Shown: piece after piece, positions 1 to 6,150 of the stretch
Numbering within the stretch: the first letter of the stretch is position 1
How the letters are laid out: each line of letters begins with the position of its first letter
Source: Bacteroidia bacterium
GTDB lineage: Bacteria; Bacteroidota; Bacteroidia; Flavobacteriales; Flavobacteriaceae
NCBI GenBank assembly: GCA_030425715.1
Contig: JAUIAA010000117.1
Span: 1 to 6,717 of the forward strand
Reading direction: 5' to 3'
DNA: 6,717 nt
Position numbers and translations under genes: made by a program
Notes under the pieces: generated by a model
Databases searched by the model: none
What the model was told of the DNA's origin: nothing
Seen by the model: the letters and a program-made list of their open reading frames with translations, nothing else

Positions 1-1247
1 AAGATAACAACCATATTAAAGAGTTTGAAACCTTTCCTTCTAATTCAGAGCTAGAACAAGATTCAGATAAAAACCAAACTTACAACAATTACTACTTTAA
101 AGCAGATTATACCTTACCACTAAAAAACAACTCCAAATTAGAGGCTGGTTTCAAATCTAATTTCAGAATTTATAAAAATGATTTTTCCATAAGCCAACTA
201 GATCCAGTTTCTGGCCAATATATAGAACTTTCAGATTATGAAAATATAATTGATTACTACGAAAATATTTATGCTTTTTATGCAAACTATTCTAAAGAAT
301 ATGATAAGTTTAGTTACGCTTTAGGTTTACGTACAGAATTATCATACACACAAATTGAAGAGGAGCTTAACCACGGAGTGTATAAAAATGACTATACCAA
401 CTGGTTCCCTTCGGCAACCTTAAATTATAGCTTTGAAAACAATAGTACTATTTCTATTTATTACGCTCCTTATATCACTAGACCAACGATTACAGAATTG
501 AATCCATTCAATTCTTTTACGGATGAAAGATTCCAGCAATTAGGCAATCCGTTTTTACAACCGTACTACACCAATTATTTCTTAATAGAATACCAAAAAG
601 ATTTCAATAAACTATCTATGAATTTAGCAGCGTATTATTCACATTCAAAGGATAGAATTTTATTTGTTTTCGAAAATACGGGTCGCCAAACCGCAGATGG
701 ATTCGACATTTACACTAGGTTTCCTGTTAATCTTGGTACCTTAGATTATACAGGTTTAGAGTTAGAATTGACCTATTCACCAAATAATAAACTTAGGTTT
801 TACACCTCTATAAGCCCTTATATTTCAGACCTTTCAGACACCAATAATGGTACCTACGATTATCAAAATACGGTTTGGTTTACCAAATTAATGGCCATGT
901 ATAGAGTAACCAATACATTTAAAATTCAGCTATATGGTGAATACCAAACTGCTATAAAAACTGCTGTTAATGAAATTGAAGCAATTAAATACATGAATGC
1001 CACTGCTAGTAAAGATATTTTAAATGGAAACGCCACCATTACATTTAGGGCGAATGATATATTTCACTCTAGAGAGTATATTTATAATACTATTGAGGCA
1101 AATACCATATCAAACAGAACAGCAATTTTTGATACACAGTACTTACTTTCTTTTACATATAGATTTAACAAAGCAAGTAAAAGAAACTCCCATAACAGGG
1201 CTAAAGAAATAAACAAGAATATTTTTGAATTTGAAGAAGGCAAATAA
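1..1247 (+). CDS. TonB-dependent receptor-like outer-membrane beta-barrel protein, C-terminal part (5' end outside window)
   Basis: The frame is open from base 3, the first complete codon, so the ATG at 378 is only an internal methionine. The visible 414 residues are the C-terminal half or so of an outer-membrane barrel: alternating aromatic/polar strands, loops rich in N, D, T and Y, and a last strand ending in YRF. It aligns by eye with the downstream 818-residue receptor: the KLEAGF segment, YTNWFP (YTNFFP there), RPTITELNPF (RPRSRFINPF there), GNPFLQP (GNPDLDP there) and AAYYSHSKD (SIYYSHATD there). The family is the Bacteroidota 'outer membrane beta-barrel family' (OMP_b-brl_3-like), thought to act as TonB-driven importers; the substrate is unknown. 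After the last strand is a 26-residue tail, basic at first and ending EFEEGK. Any signal peptide, regulatory domain and plug lie upstream of the window. No strong plus-strand terminator follows; the hairpin just downstream fits the opposite strand better. Confidence 0.88.
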   Translation, partial: DNNHIKEFETFPSNSELEQDSDKNQTYNNYYFKADYTLPLKNNSKLEAGFKSNFRIYKNDFSISQLDPVSGQYIELSDYENIIDYYENIYAFYANYSKEYDKFSYALGLRTELSYTQIEEELNHGVYKNDYTNWFPSATLNYSFENNSTISIYYAPYITRPTITELNPFNSFTDERFQQLGNPFLQPYYTNYFLIEYQKDFNKLSMNLAAYYSHSKDRILFVFENTGRQTADGFDIYTRFPVNLGTLDYTGLELELTYSPNNKLRFYTSISPYISDLSDTNNGTYDYQNTVWFTKLMAMYRVTNTFKIQLYGEYQTAIKTAVNEIEAIKYMNATASKDILNGNATITFRANDIFHSREYIYNTIEANTISNRTAIFDTQYLLSFTYRFNKASKRNSHNRAKEINKNIFEFEEGK

Positions 1248-1271
1248 AAAAAGGCTGGCATAGCCAACCTT
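1246..1271 (-). terminator. Intrinsic terminator of the small minus-strand gene
   Basis: Read on the minus strand, the arm AAGGTTGGC (1271-1263), a 3-base loop and the arm GCCAGCCTT (1259-1251) form a 9-bp stem with one G-U wobble, and the run of seven T covers 1252-1246. On the plus strand the same position is a C-A mismatch and no T run follows, so the orientation is minus. The T tract overlaps the TAA stop (1245-1247) of the converging receptor gene. Confidence 0.75.
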
Positions 1272-1293
1272 ATATATTTCTATTAAAATGCAA

Positions 1294-1458
1294 CTAAGAT
1301 TTTAATTTTTTAGCTTCTCTCTTAAGTTTTCTATCTTCCATAAATGCCCCAAACAACCAATAAGGAATTACAAAGGTCAATAAAAATATCATTAACCAAA
1401 ACCCCATTGTAAACACACCTAAAAAGGCTAAGAATCCTAAAAACTGTTGAATTTCCAT
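1294..1458 (-). CDS. Small membrane protein, 54 residues, unknown function
   Basis: An ATG at 1458-1456 opens a 55-codon frame ending in TAG at 1296-1294. The product starts MEIQQFLGFLAFLGVF. Residues about 5 to 40 are almost wholly hydrophobic (many F, L, I, W, M), enough for one long or two short membrane helices with a Pro at 32 (VIPYW). The last 14 residues (EDRKLKREAKKLKS) are charged and strongly basic, which by the positive-inside rule puts the C-terminus in the cytoplasm. I do not recognise the family. Reality as a gene is supported by the hydrophobic/charged split, a TAnnTTTG-type promoter element 33 bases upstream (1498-1491), and a well-formed terminator 23 bases past the stop. It stands alone, convergent with the partial receptor and divergent from the full-length one. 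A role in receptor function is possible from position only. Confidence 0.72.
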   Translation of the reverse strand: MEIQQFLGFLAFLGVFTMGFWLMIFLLTFVIPYWLFGAFMEDRKLKREAKKLKS

Positions 1459-1490
1459 ATATAAAGTATTGCTTTGTCTAAATTTTGGTT

Positions 1491-1498
1491 CAAAAATA
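1491..1498 (-). promoter_or_regulatory. Candidate -7 promoter element for the small membrane protein
   Basis: The minus strand reads TATTTTTG here, an exact fit to the Bacteroidota -7 consensus TAnnTTTG. A TTG at 1523-1521 lies 22 bases upstream and could serve as the -33 element, at the long end of expected spacing. The leader to the ATG at 1458 would be about 25 bases. In such AT-rich DNA a chance match is possible. Confidence 0.45.
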
Positions 1499-1548
1499 AT
1501 ATATATTTTTAAAATTACTTCAATTAAATAATTTTTTTTCTAAAATAA

Positions 1549-1565
1549 TTAACAAAGCTTTAACG
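1549..1565 (+). promoter_or_regulatory. Direct repeat TTAAC-N6-TTAAC upstream of the receptor promoter
   Basis: TTAACA at 1549-1554 and TTAACG at 1560-1565 are repeated with an 11-bp period, about one helical turn, and end 20 bases before the candidate -7 element. Tandem 5-6-bp half-sites at this spacing are how OmpR/PhoB-type response regulators usually bind next to the -35 region. Assigning it as such an operator is inference; no regulator gene is in the window. Confidence 0.3.
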
Positions 1566-1585
1566 AATTCGATTTAAACTTAATT

Positions 1586-1593
1586 TATTTTCG
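1586..1593 (+). promoter_or_regulatory. Candidate -7 promoter element for the 818-residue receptor
   Basis: TATTTTCG differs at one base from the consensus TAnnTTTG. It would place transcription start near 1600 and leave a leader of roughly 27 bases before the ATG at 1627. No clear TTTG -33 box is found at the right distance; the TTAAC direct repeat occupies that region instead, which would suit an activator-dependent promoter. Confidence 0.35.
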
Positions 1594-1626
1594 GGCGTCT
1601 AAAAAAGAAGCATAAAAAACTTATTC

Positions 1627-4083
1627 ATGAAAAATTTCATATTATTTAACATACTTTTAATCAGCTCATTAACCTCGTCAGCTCAACTTTCAAAGGACTT
1701 AGTGAAGTTTGAAATTAGCGGAGTTGTAATTGAGAAGAGTTCTAACGTTCCATTAGAATTTGCAACTATAATTGTAAAACCAATCAAAGGAGATAAAATT
1801 TATGGTGGTTTAACCGATGAAAATGGGGCTTTTAAATTTGATGTTCCTAAAGGAGTATACAACATAAGCGTTGAGTTTTTATCTTTTAAAACAGTACATT
1901 TCAATAACACAACTGTAGATAAGGATAAAAATTTAGGTACTATTTATGTTGAAGAGGATGCAGAAGCACTAGATGAAATTGAACTAATTGCTGAAAAAAG
2001 TACCGTCGAAATTAAATTAGATAAAAAAATATACAATGTTGGTAAAGACATGACTGTTAGAGGTGGTACGGCAAGTGATGTATTAGATAACATCCCATCA
2101 ATTACTGTTGATGCAGAAGGAGCAGTTAGCTTAAGAGGAAATGATGATGTGAAAATTTTAATTAACGGTAAACCTAGTGGGTTAATTGGGTTAAACGGAG
2201 CCGAAGCATTAAAACAATTTCCTGCTGAAGCTATTTTAAGTGTAGAAGTAATTACCAGCCCTTCTGCACGCTATGATGCCGAAGGTACAGGTGGTATCCT
2301 CAACATAATTTTACGACAAGATAAAATGCTTGGCTTTAACGGCTCGGCAACCCTAAATGGAGGTTACCCAGCTTATTACGGAGCTTCTACCAATTTAAAT
2401 TATAGGATTAAGAAAGTAAATTTCTTTACCAACCTTGGGTATAGCAATAGAGATTCTCCTGGAAATATATACAGTAAAACTAATAATTTCCCTACAAGTA
2501 GTTCAGATGGCTCAATTGTAACAGAGTATACTGATAGAGAAAGAAATAGAAAAAGTTTTAACGGTAATATTGGAGCTGAATATTTTTTTAATGAAAAAAC
2601 TTCTTTAACAGGTAGTTTTTTATATCGCACCAATAATGGTGATGATTTATCTACCAATAATTCTTCCGTAGAAAGACCTTCAGACTATGAAGAATTATTG
2701 CGTAAAGAATATGAAACTGGAAAAGATAAAGTGCAACAGTACTCCCTTAATTTTATGAAAAATTTTGCTAAAAGTGGCCATAAACTTACTTTTGATTTTC
2801 AATACGAAGATAGTTCTGAAGATGAAATTAGCACTATAACTAACGAAAAAGTCTTCCCAAACCCAGAAAAAGAAGACGGTCAGCAAGTATTTTCTGATGA
2901 AGGACAAAAAGAAACTTTATTACAAGGAGACTATGTGTTACCTATTGGTGAAAACCAACAACTTGAAGCTGGTTTTAGAAGTACACTAAAAGATAACCAA
3001 ACTGATTATGATTTTTATAACGAAGAAAATGGAAATTATGTCCTAAACAACAACCTTTCTAACATATTTAATTATGAAGAGAACATTTATGCTGCTTATA
3101 CGCAATATGGAAACAAATTCGGTAATATCTCAGCTCTATTTGGTTTAAGAATGGAATATTCCGACATTGGTGTAAGTGTACAAGGAAAAAGTGATGAACC
3201 AGATAATATTGATATTGAATCTCAAAAAAATTACACCAATTTTTTTCCTACGGTAAATTTAGCTTATGAATTTAGTGAGAGTGAAAATATAAGTTTAGGA
3301 TACAACAGACGTATCAGAAGGCCTCGCTCACGATTTATTAATCCTTTTCCATCATTATCTAGTAGAACTACTGTATTTCAAGGTAACCCAGATTTAGACC
3401 CTTCCATCTCAAATGGTATAGATATAGGTTATTACAAAAATTGGCGAAAAGTTACCTTTAATACTTCTATATACTATAGTCATGCAACAGATGTTTTTCA
3501 ATTTATAAGTGAAGACTCTGGACAGGAAACAGAAGATGGTTTACCTATTATTAGAAGAACTCCGATTGACTTGTCTACAAATGATCGTTATGGTGTAGAG
3601 TTTAGTGTAAATTACACTCCTATTAGGAAATGGCGATTGAATGGTAGTTTTAATTTTTATAATTCTACTATAGAAGGGGTATATAATGATGTAGATTATG
3701 GTAACCAAAATTTAAGTTGGTTTGCTAGGTTTTCTTCAAAATTTACACTTCCTGCAGAAATAGATTCACAAATTAACATGATGTTTAGAGGTCCTAATGA
3801 AGATTCTCAAAATAAATCACAAGGCATATTTACAACAAATTTAGCTTTTAGTAAAGACGTACTTAAAGGTAATGGAACCATTTCTTTTAATGTTAATGAT
3901 TTATTCAATTCTAGTAAGCGACGTACAGAAACCTTAACGGATACATACTTTGCAGAGAATGATTTTCAATGGAGAGAACGAAGTTTTAGAGTTGGGTTTT
4001 CCTACCGTTTCAAACAAAAGAAAAAAAGAGAAAGACCACAACAAGGCGGTAGTGGAGATGATGATGGTGGCTTTGAAGGATAG
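1627..4083 (+). CDS. TonB-dependent receptor-like outer-membrane protein (carboxypeptidase-regulatory domain, plug, beta-barrel)
   Basis: This 818-residue precursor is probably an outer-membrane transporter energised by TonB; the ligand cannot be told from sequence. Residues 1-19 are a signal peptide (MKNF, hydrophobic core, SSA then Q20). Residues about 28-113 form a carboxypeptidase-regulatory-like Ig-type domain (ISGVVIE, PLEFATIIV, GLTDENGAFKF). Residues about 135-230 form the plug: DVLDNIPSITVD at 151-162, VSLRGND at 167-173, ILINGKP at 177-183, and VEVITSPSARYDAEGTGG at 206-223. The rest is barrel, matching the OMP_b-brl_3-type C-terminal family, ending in strand FRVGFSYRF (787-795). 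A 23-residue tail follows, lysine/arginine-rich and then acidic/glycine-rich, ending GGFEG. The start is fixed by the signal peptide; the leader is A-rich with no Shine-Dalgarno. It is monocistronic: its own promoter region lies upstream and a strong terminator follows. No SusD partner adjoins it, which argues against a classic polysaccharide locus. It is a paralogue of the upstream partial receptor. Confidence 0.93.
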   Translation: MKNFILFNILLISSLTSSAQLSKDLVKFEISGVVIEKSSNVPLEFATIIVKPIKGDKIYGGLTDENGAFKFDVPKGVYNISVEFLSFKTVHFNNTTVDKDKNLGTIYVEEDAEALDEIELIAEKSTVEIKLDKKIYNVGKDMTVRGGTASDVLDNIPSITVDAEGAVSLRGNDDVKILINGKPSGLIGLNGAEALKQFPAEAILSVEVITSPSARYDAEGTGGILNIILRQDKMLGFNGSATLNGGYPAYYGASTNLNYRIKKVNFFTNLGYSNRDSPGNIYSKTNNFPTSSSDGSIVTEYTDRERNRKSFNGNIGAEYFFNEKTSLTGSFLYRTNNGDDLSTNNSSVERPSDYEELLRKEYETGKDKVQQYSLNFMKNFAKSGHKLTFDFQYEDSSEDEISTITNEKVFPNPEKEDGQQVFSDEGQKETLLQGDYVLPIGENQQLEAGFRSTLKDNQTDYDFYNEENGNYVLNNNLSNIFNYEENIYAAYTQYGNKFGNISALFGLRMEYSDIGVSVQGKSDEPDNIDIESQKNYTNFFPTVNLAYEFSESENISLGYNRRIRRPRSRFINPFPSLSSRTTVFQGNPDLDPSISNGIDIGYYKNWRKVTFNTSIYYSHATDVFQFISEDSGQETEDGLPIIRRTPIDLSTNDRYGVEFSVNYTPIRKWRLNGSFNFYNSTIEGVYNDVDYGNQNLSWFARFSSKFTLPAEIDSQINMMFRGPNEDSQNKSQGIFTTNLAFSKDVLKGNGTISFNVNDLFNSSKRRTETLTDTYFAENDFQWRERSFRVGFSYRFKQKKKRERPQQGGSGDDDGGFEG

Positions 4084-4115
4084 TTAAATTATAACCAACT
4101 TTTATTATAGAAAAC

Positions 4116-4151
4116 AAAAATGCAGCAAGAAATATTTTGCTGCATTTTTTT
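4116..4151 (+). terminator. Intrinsic terminator after the receptor gene
   Basis: A 13-bp perfect stem forms between AAAAATGCAGCAA (4116-4128) and TTGCTGCATTTTT (4137-4149), with an 8-base loop and a T run at 4145-4151. It lies 33 bases past the receptor stop codon. The A-rich 5' arm means a weaker minus-strand activity is possible, but no minus-strand gene is near enough to need it. Confidence 0.9.
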
Positions 4152-4152
4152 G

Positions 4153-4160
4153 TAAATTTG
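4153..4160 (+). promoter_or_regulatory. Candidate -7 promoter element for fumC
   Basis: TAAATTTG matches the Bacteroidota consensus TAnnTTTG exactly and sits 28 bases before the fumC ATG, giving a leader of roughly 22 bases. The only upstream TTTG (4136-4139) is 13 bases away, shorter than the usual spacing, and lies inside the terminator hairpin of the previous gene. The -33 element is therefore unclear. Confidence 0.5.
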
Positions 4161-4188
4161 CTTTCCTAAATAATTAACATTAAAAAAT

Positions 4189-5586
4189 ATGGAATATAGA
4201 ATTGAACACGATACCATCGGAGAAGTTCAAGTACCAGCTGATAAATTTTGGGGTGCACAAACTGAAAGATCGCGTAATAATTTTAAAATTGGAGCACCAG
4301 CATCTATGCCAAAAGAAATTATCGAAGGTTTTGCATATCTTAAAAAAAGTGCAGCCTATACCAACTGTGATTTGGGTGTTTTAAGTACTGAAAAAAGAGA
4401 TGCAATTGCTAAAGTTTGTGATGAAATTCTCAATGGTGAGTTAAATGATCAATTCCCCTTAGTAATTTGGCAAACGGGTTCTGGTACACAAAGTAATATG
4501 AACTGTAATGAAGTAATTGCCAACAAAGCTCATGTAAACAATGGTGGAAGCTTAGAAGATAAGGATAGATTTATCCATCCCAACGACGATGTAAATAAAT
4601 CGCAATCCTCAAACGACACCTTCCCAACAGGAATGCACATTGCTTTGTATAAAAAAATAATTGAAAATACCATTCCAGGAGTAGAAGCTTTAAGAAATAC
4701 GCTACAAAAAAAATCGGACGATTTTTCTGCCGTAGTTAAAATTGGTAGAACCCATTTAATGGATGCTACTCCACTTACATTAGGACAAGAATTTTCAGGT
4801 TATGTAGCCCAATTAAATCATGGGTTAAAAGCTTTAAAAAACACTTTGGCACATTTATCAGAATTAGCCTTAGGTGGTACTGCTGTTGGCACTGGGATTA
4901 ACACCCCTGCTGGATATTCCGAACTAGTTGCAAAATATATTGCAAAATTTACAGGTTTACCATTTATTACTGCCGCAAATAAATTTGAAGCACTTGCCGC
5001 ACATGATGCCATTGTAGAAACGCATGGAGCCTTAAAACAATTGGCAGTTTCTTTAATGAAAATTGCGAATGATATTAGATTATTGGCTTCTGGGCCTAGA
5101 AGTGGAATTGGAGAAATTATTATTCCTGCCAACGAACCAGGATCCTCTATTATGCCAGGTAAGGTAAATCCTACACAATCAGAAGCCTTAACCATGGTTT
5201 GTGCCCAAGTGATGGGTAATGATGTTGCCATTACCGTTGGTGGAATGAATGGTCATTACGAGCTAAATGTTTTTAAACCTGTTATGGCTTCTAATGCTTT
5301 GCAATCTGCTCAGTTAATCGGCGACGCTTGTATTTCCTTTAATGAAAATTGCGCTATAGGCATTGAACCAAACTACAGTAGAATTGAAAACTTATTGAAC
5401 AATTCTCTAATGCTAGTAACCGCTTTAAACACAAAAATTGGTTACGAAAAAGCTGCTAAAATTGCTAAAACAGCACATAAAAATGGAACCACTTTAAAAG
5501 AGGAAGCCGTAAATTTAGGCTTCTTAACCTCTGATGAATTTGACGCTTGGGTAAAACCAGAGGATATGGTAGGAAGCTTAAAATAA
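4189..5586 (+). CDS. fumC: Class II fumarate hydratase (fumarase C)
   Basis: This enzyme reversibly hydrates fumarate to L-malate in the TCA cycle; it is a cytoplasmic, iron-independent homotetramer of the aspartase/fumarase superfamily. The 465 residues match the usual length (about 460-470) with no gaps. Diagnostic segments are all present: TGSGTQSNMN at 96-105 (substrate binding), HPNDDVN at 130-136 (the B-site region in E. coli FumC), QSSND at 139-143, GRTHLMDATP at 186-195 with His189 as the expected catalytic-site histidine, and the superfamily signature GSSIMPGKVNP at 318-328 with Ser319 as the expected catalytic base on the flexible loop. GTGIN with an alanine-rich helix follows as in FumC, and the C-terminal segment fits fumarase rather than aspartase; aspartase remains the only real alternative. 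The ATG at 4189 begins the canonical YRIEHDTIGEVQVP start. It is probably transcribed from the element at 4153 and may read into the two genes downstream, since no terminator follows. Confidence 0.97.
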   Translation: MEYRIEHDTIGEVQVPADKFWGAQTERSRNNFKIGAPASMPKEIIEGFAYLKKSAAYTNCDLGVLSTEKRDAIAKVCDEILNGELNDQFPLVIWQTGSGTQSNMNCNEVIANKAHVNNGGSLEDKDRFIHPNDDVNKSQSSNDTFPTGMHIALYKKIIENTIPGVEALRNTLQKKSDDFSAVVKIGRTHLMDATPLTLGQEFSGYVAQLNHGLKALKNTLAHLSELALGGTAVGTGINTPAGYSELVAKYIAKFTGLPFITAANKFEALAAHDAIVETHGALKQLAVSLMKIANDIRLLASGPRSGIGEIIIPANEPGSSIMPGKVNPTQSEALTMVCAQVMGNDVAITVGGMNGHYELNVFKPVMASNALQSAQLIGDACISFNENCAIGIEPNYSRIENLLNNSLMLVTALNTKIGYEKAAKIAKTAHKNGTTLKEEAVNLGFLTSDEFDAWVKPEDMVGSLK

Positions 5587-5599
5587 GATAAACAAAGTA

Positions 5600-5677
5600 T
5601 CATGTGTAATAATTTCAATAAAAAAAATTAGACGAAGCCTCTAATGCCAATAAAAAAAGCGAAGCCATTACACATGA
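5600..5677. repeat. 11-bp perfect inverted repeat with 56-base spacer before the deaminase gene
   Basis: TCATGTGTAAT (5600-5610) is the exact reverse complement of ATTACACATGA (5667-5677). The repeat fills the gap between fumC and the first ATG of the deaminase. The spacer also holds a 7-bp direct repeat, CGAAGCC, at 5633-5639 and 5660-5666. No T run follows the right arm, so it is not an intrinsic terminator. It could be a paired operator or a long-loop mRNA stem over the start region; the function is unknown. Confidence 0.5.
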
Positions 5678-5684
5678 AACTTTT

Positions 5685-6137
5685 ATGCAAGAGGCAATCC
5701 ACAATGCCATTCGAGGTATGCAAAATAATGAAGGCGGCCCTTTTGGTTGCATCATAGTAAAAGATGATAAAATAGTTGGAAAAGGCAATAATAAAGTTAC
5801 TTCAAATAACGACCCTACGGCACATGCAGAAGTTACAGCAATACGAGATGCCTGCAAAAATTTAGAAACTTTTCAGCTAACAGGATGTATACTTTACACC
5901 TCTTGTGAACCCTGCCCAATGTGTCTAGGTGCTATCTATTGGGCAAGACCAGACAAGGTATTCTATGCTTGTAATCAAGTAGATGCAGCAAAAATTGGTT
6001 TTGACGATGCTTTTATATATAAAGAAATTCCCTTACCTTTAGACAAAAGAAGTATTCCTTTTGAACAAATAAATAGAAAAGAAGCATTAAAAGCTTTTGA
6101 TTTTTGGCAAGAAAAGGAAGATAAAATCTCTTACTAA
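5685..6137 (+). CDS. guaD: Guanine deaminase-type nucleobase deaminase (cytidine deaminase fold); start uncertain
   Basis: This is a zinc-dependent cytoplasmic deaminase, most likely converting guanine to xanthine and ammonia. The 150 residues carry the zinc site: HAE at 47-49 (His47 ligand, Glu49 proton shuttle) and PCPMC at 76-80 (Cys77 and Cys80 ligands). GGPFGC at 17-22, SNDPTAHAEVTAIR at 40-53, LYTSCEPCPMCLGAIYWARP at 70-89 and GFDDAFIYKEI at 105-115 resemble Bacillus subtilis GuaD as I remember it, more than tRNA adenosine or cytosine deaminases. The GFDD...YKE C-terminal part is the best guide to guanine. The ATG at 5685 is the first in frame, but the frame stays open from 5622 with no ATG and encodes THETF just before Met1, like the NHETF at the start of the Bacillus protein. 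The true start may therefore be a non-AUG codon such as ATT at 5667, or lie across a frameshift. It follows fumC by 98 bases, with no clear promoter, and precedes the next gene by 13 bases. Confidence 0.88.
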   Translation: MQEAIHNAIRGMQNNEGGPFGCIIVKDDKIVGKGNNKVTSNNDPTAHAEVTAIRDACKNLETFQLTGCILYTSCEPCPMCLGAIYWARPDKVFYACNQVDAAKIGFDDAFIYKEIPLPLDKRSIPFEQINRKEALKAFDFWQEKEDKISY

Positions 6138-6150
6138 AAACTTAACTCTT

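Noticed and set aside
378..1247. Receptor gene starting at the ATG at 378
   Set aside because: The frame is open to the window edge and the upstream codons encode barrel sequence homologous to the second receptor, so 378 is internal.
1082..1267. 61-codon minus-strand frame ending in a hydrophobic segment at the receptor 3' end
   Set aside because: Its hydrophobicity is the antisense of lysine/asparagine-rich receptor codons, and the minus-strand terminator at 1246-1271 lies within its 5' end.
4818..5231. 137-codon minus-strand open frame inside fumC
   Set aside because: It is a shadow of a highly conserved fumC segment; its translation shows no recognisable family and the plus strand is plainly coding.
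5600..5677. Purine riboswitch before the deaminase
   Set aside because: The inverted repeat encloses 56 bases with no sign of the conserved three-way junction and loop-loop elements of the purine aptamer.
5615..5857. 80-codon minus-strand open frame across the deaminase start
   Set aside because: It overlaps the well-supported zinc-deaminase frame antisense and has no promoter or family likeness.
6097..6150. Upstream start for the 135-residue conserved protein
   Set aside because: It would overlap the deaminase by 41 bases and add a lysine-rich stretch unlike the family; the ATG at 6151 gives the expected GIWLD start.
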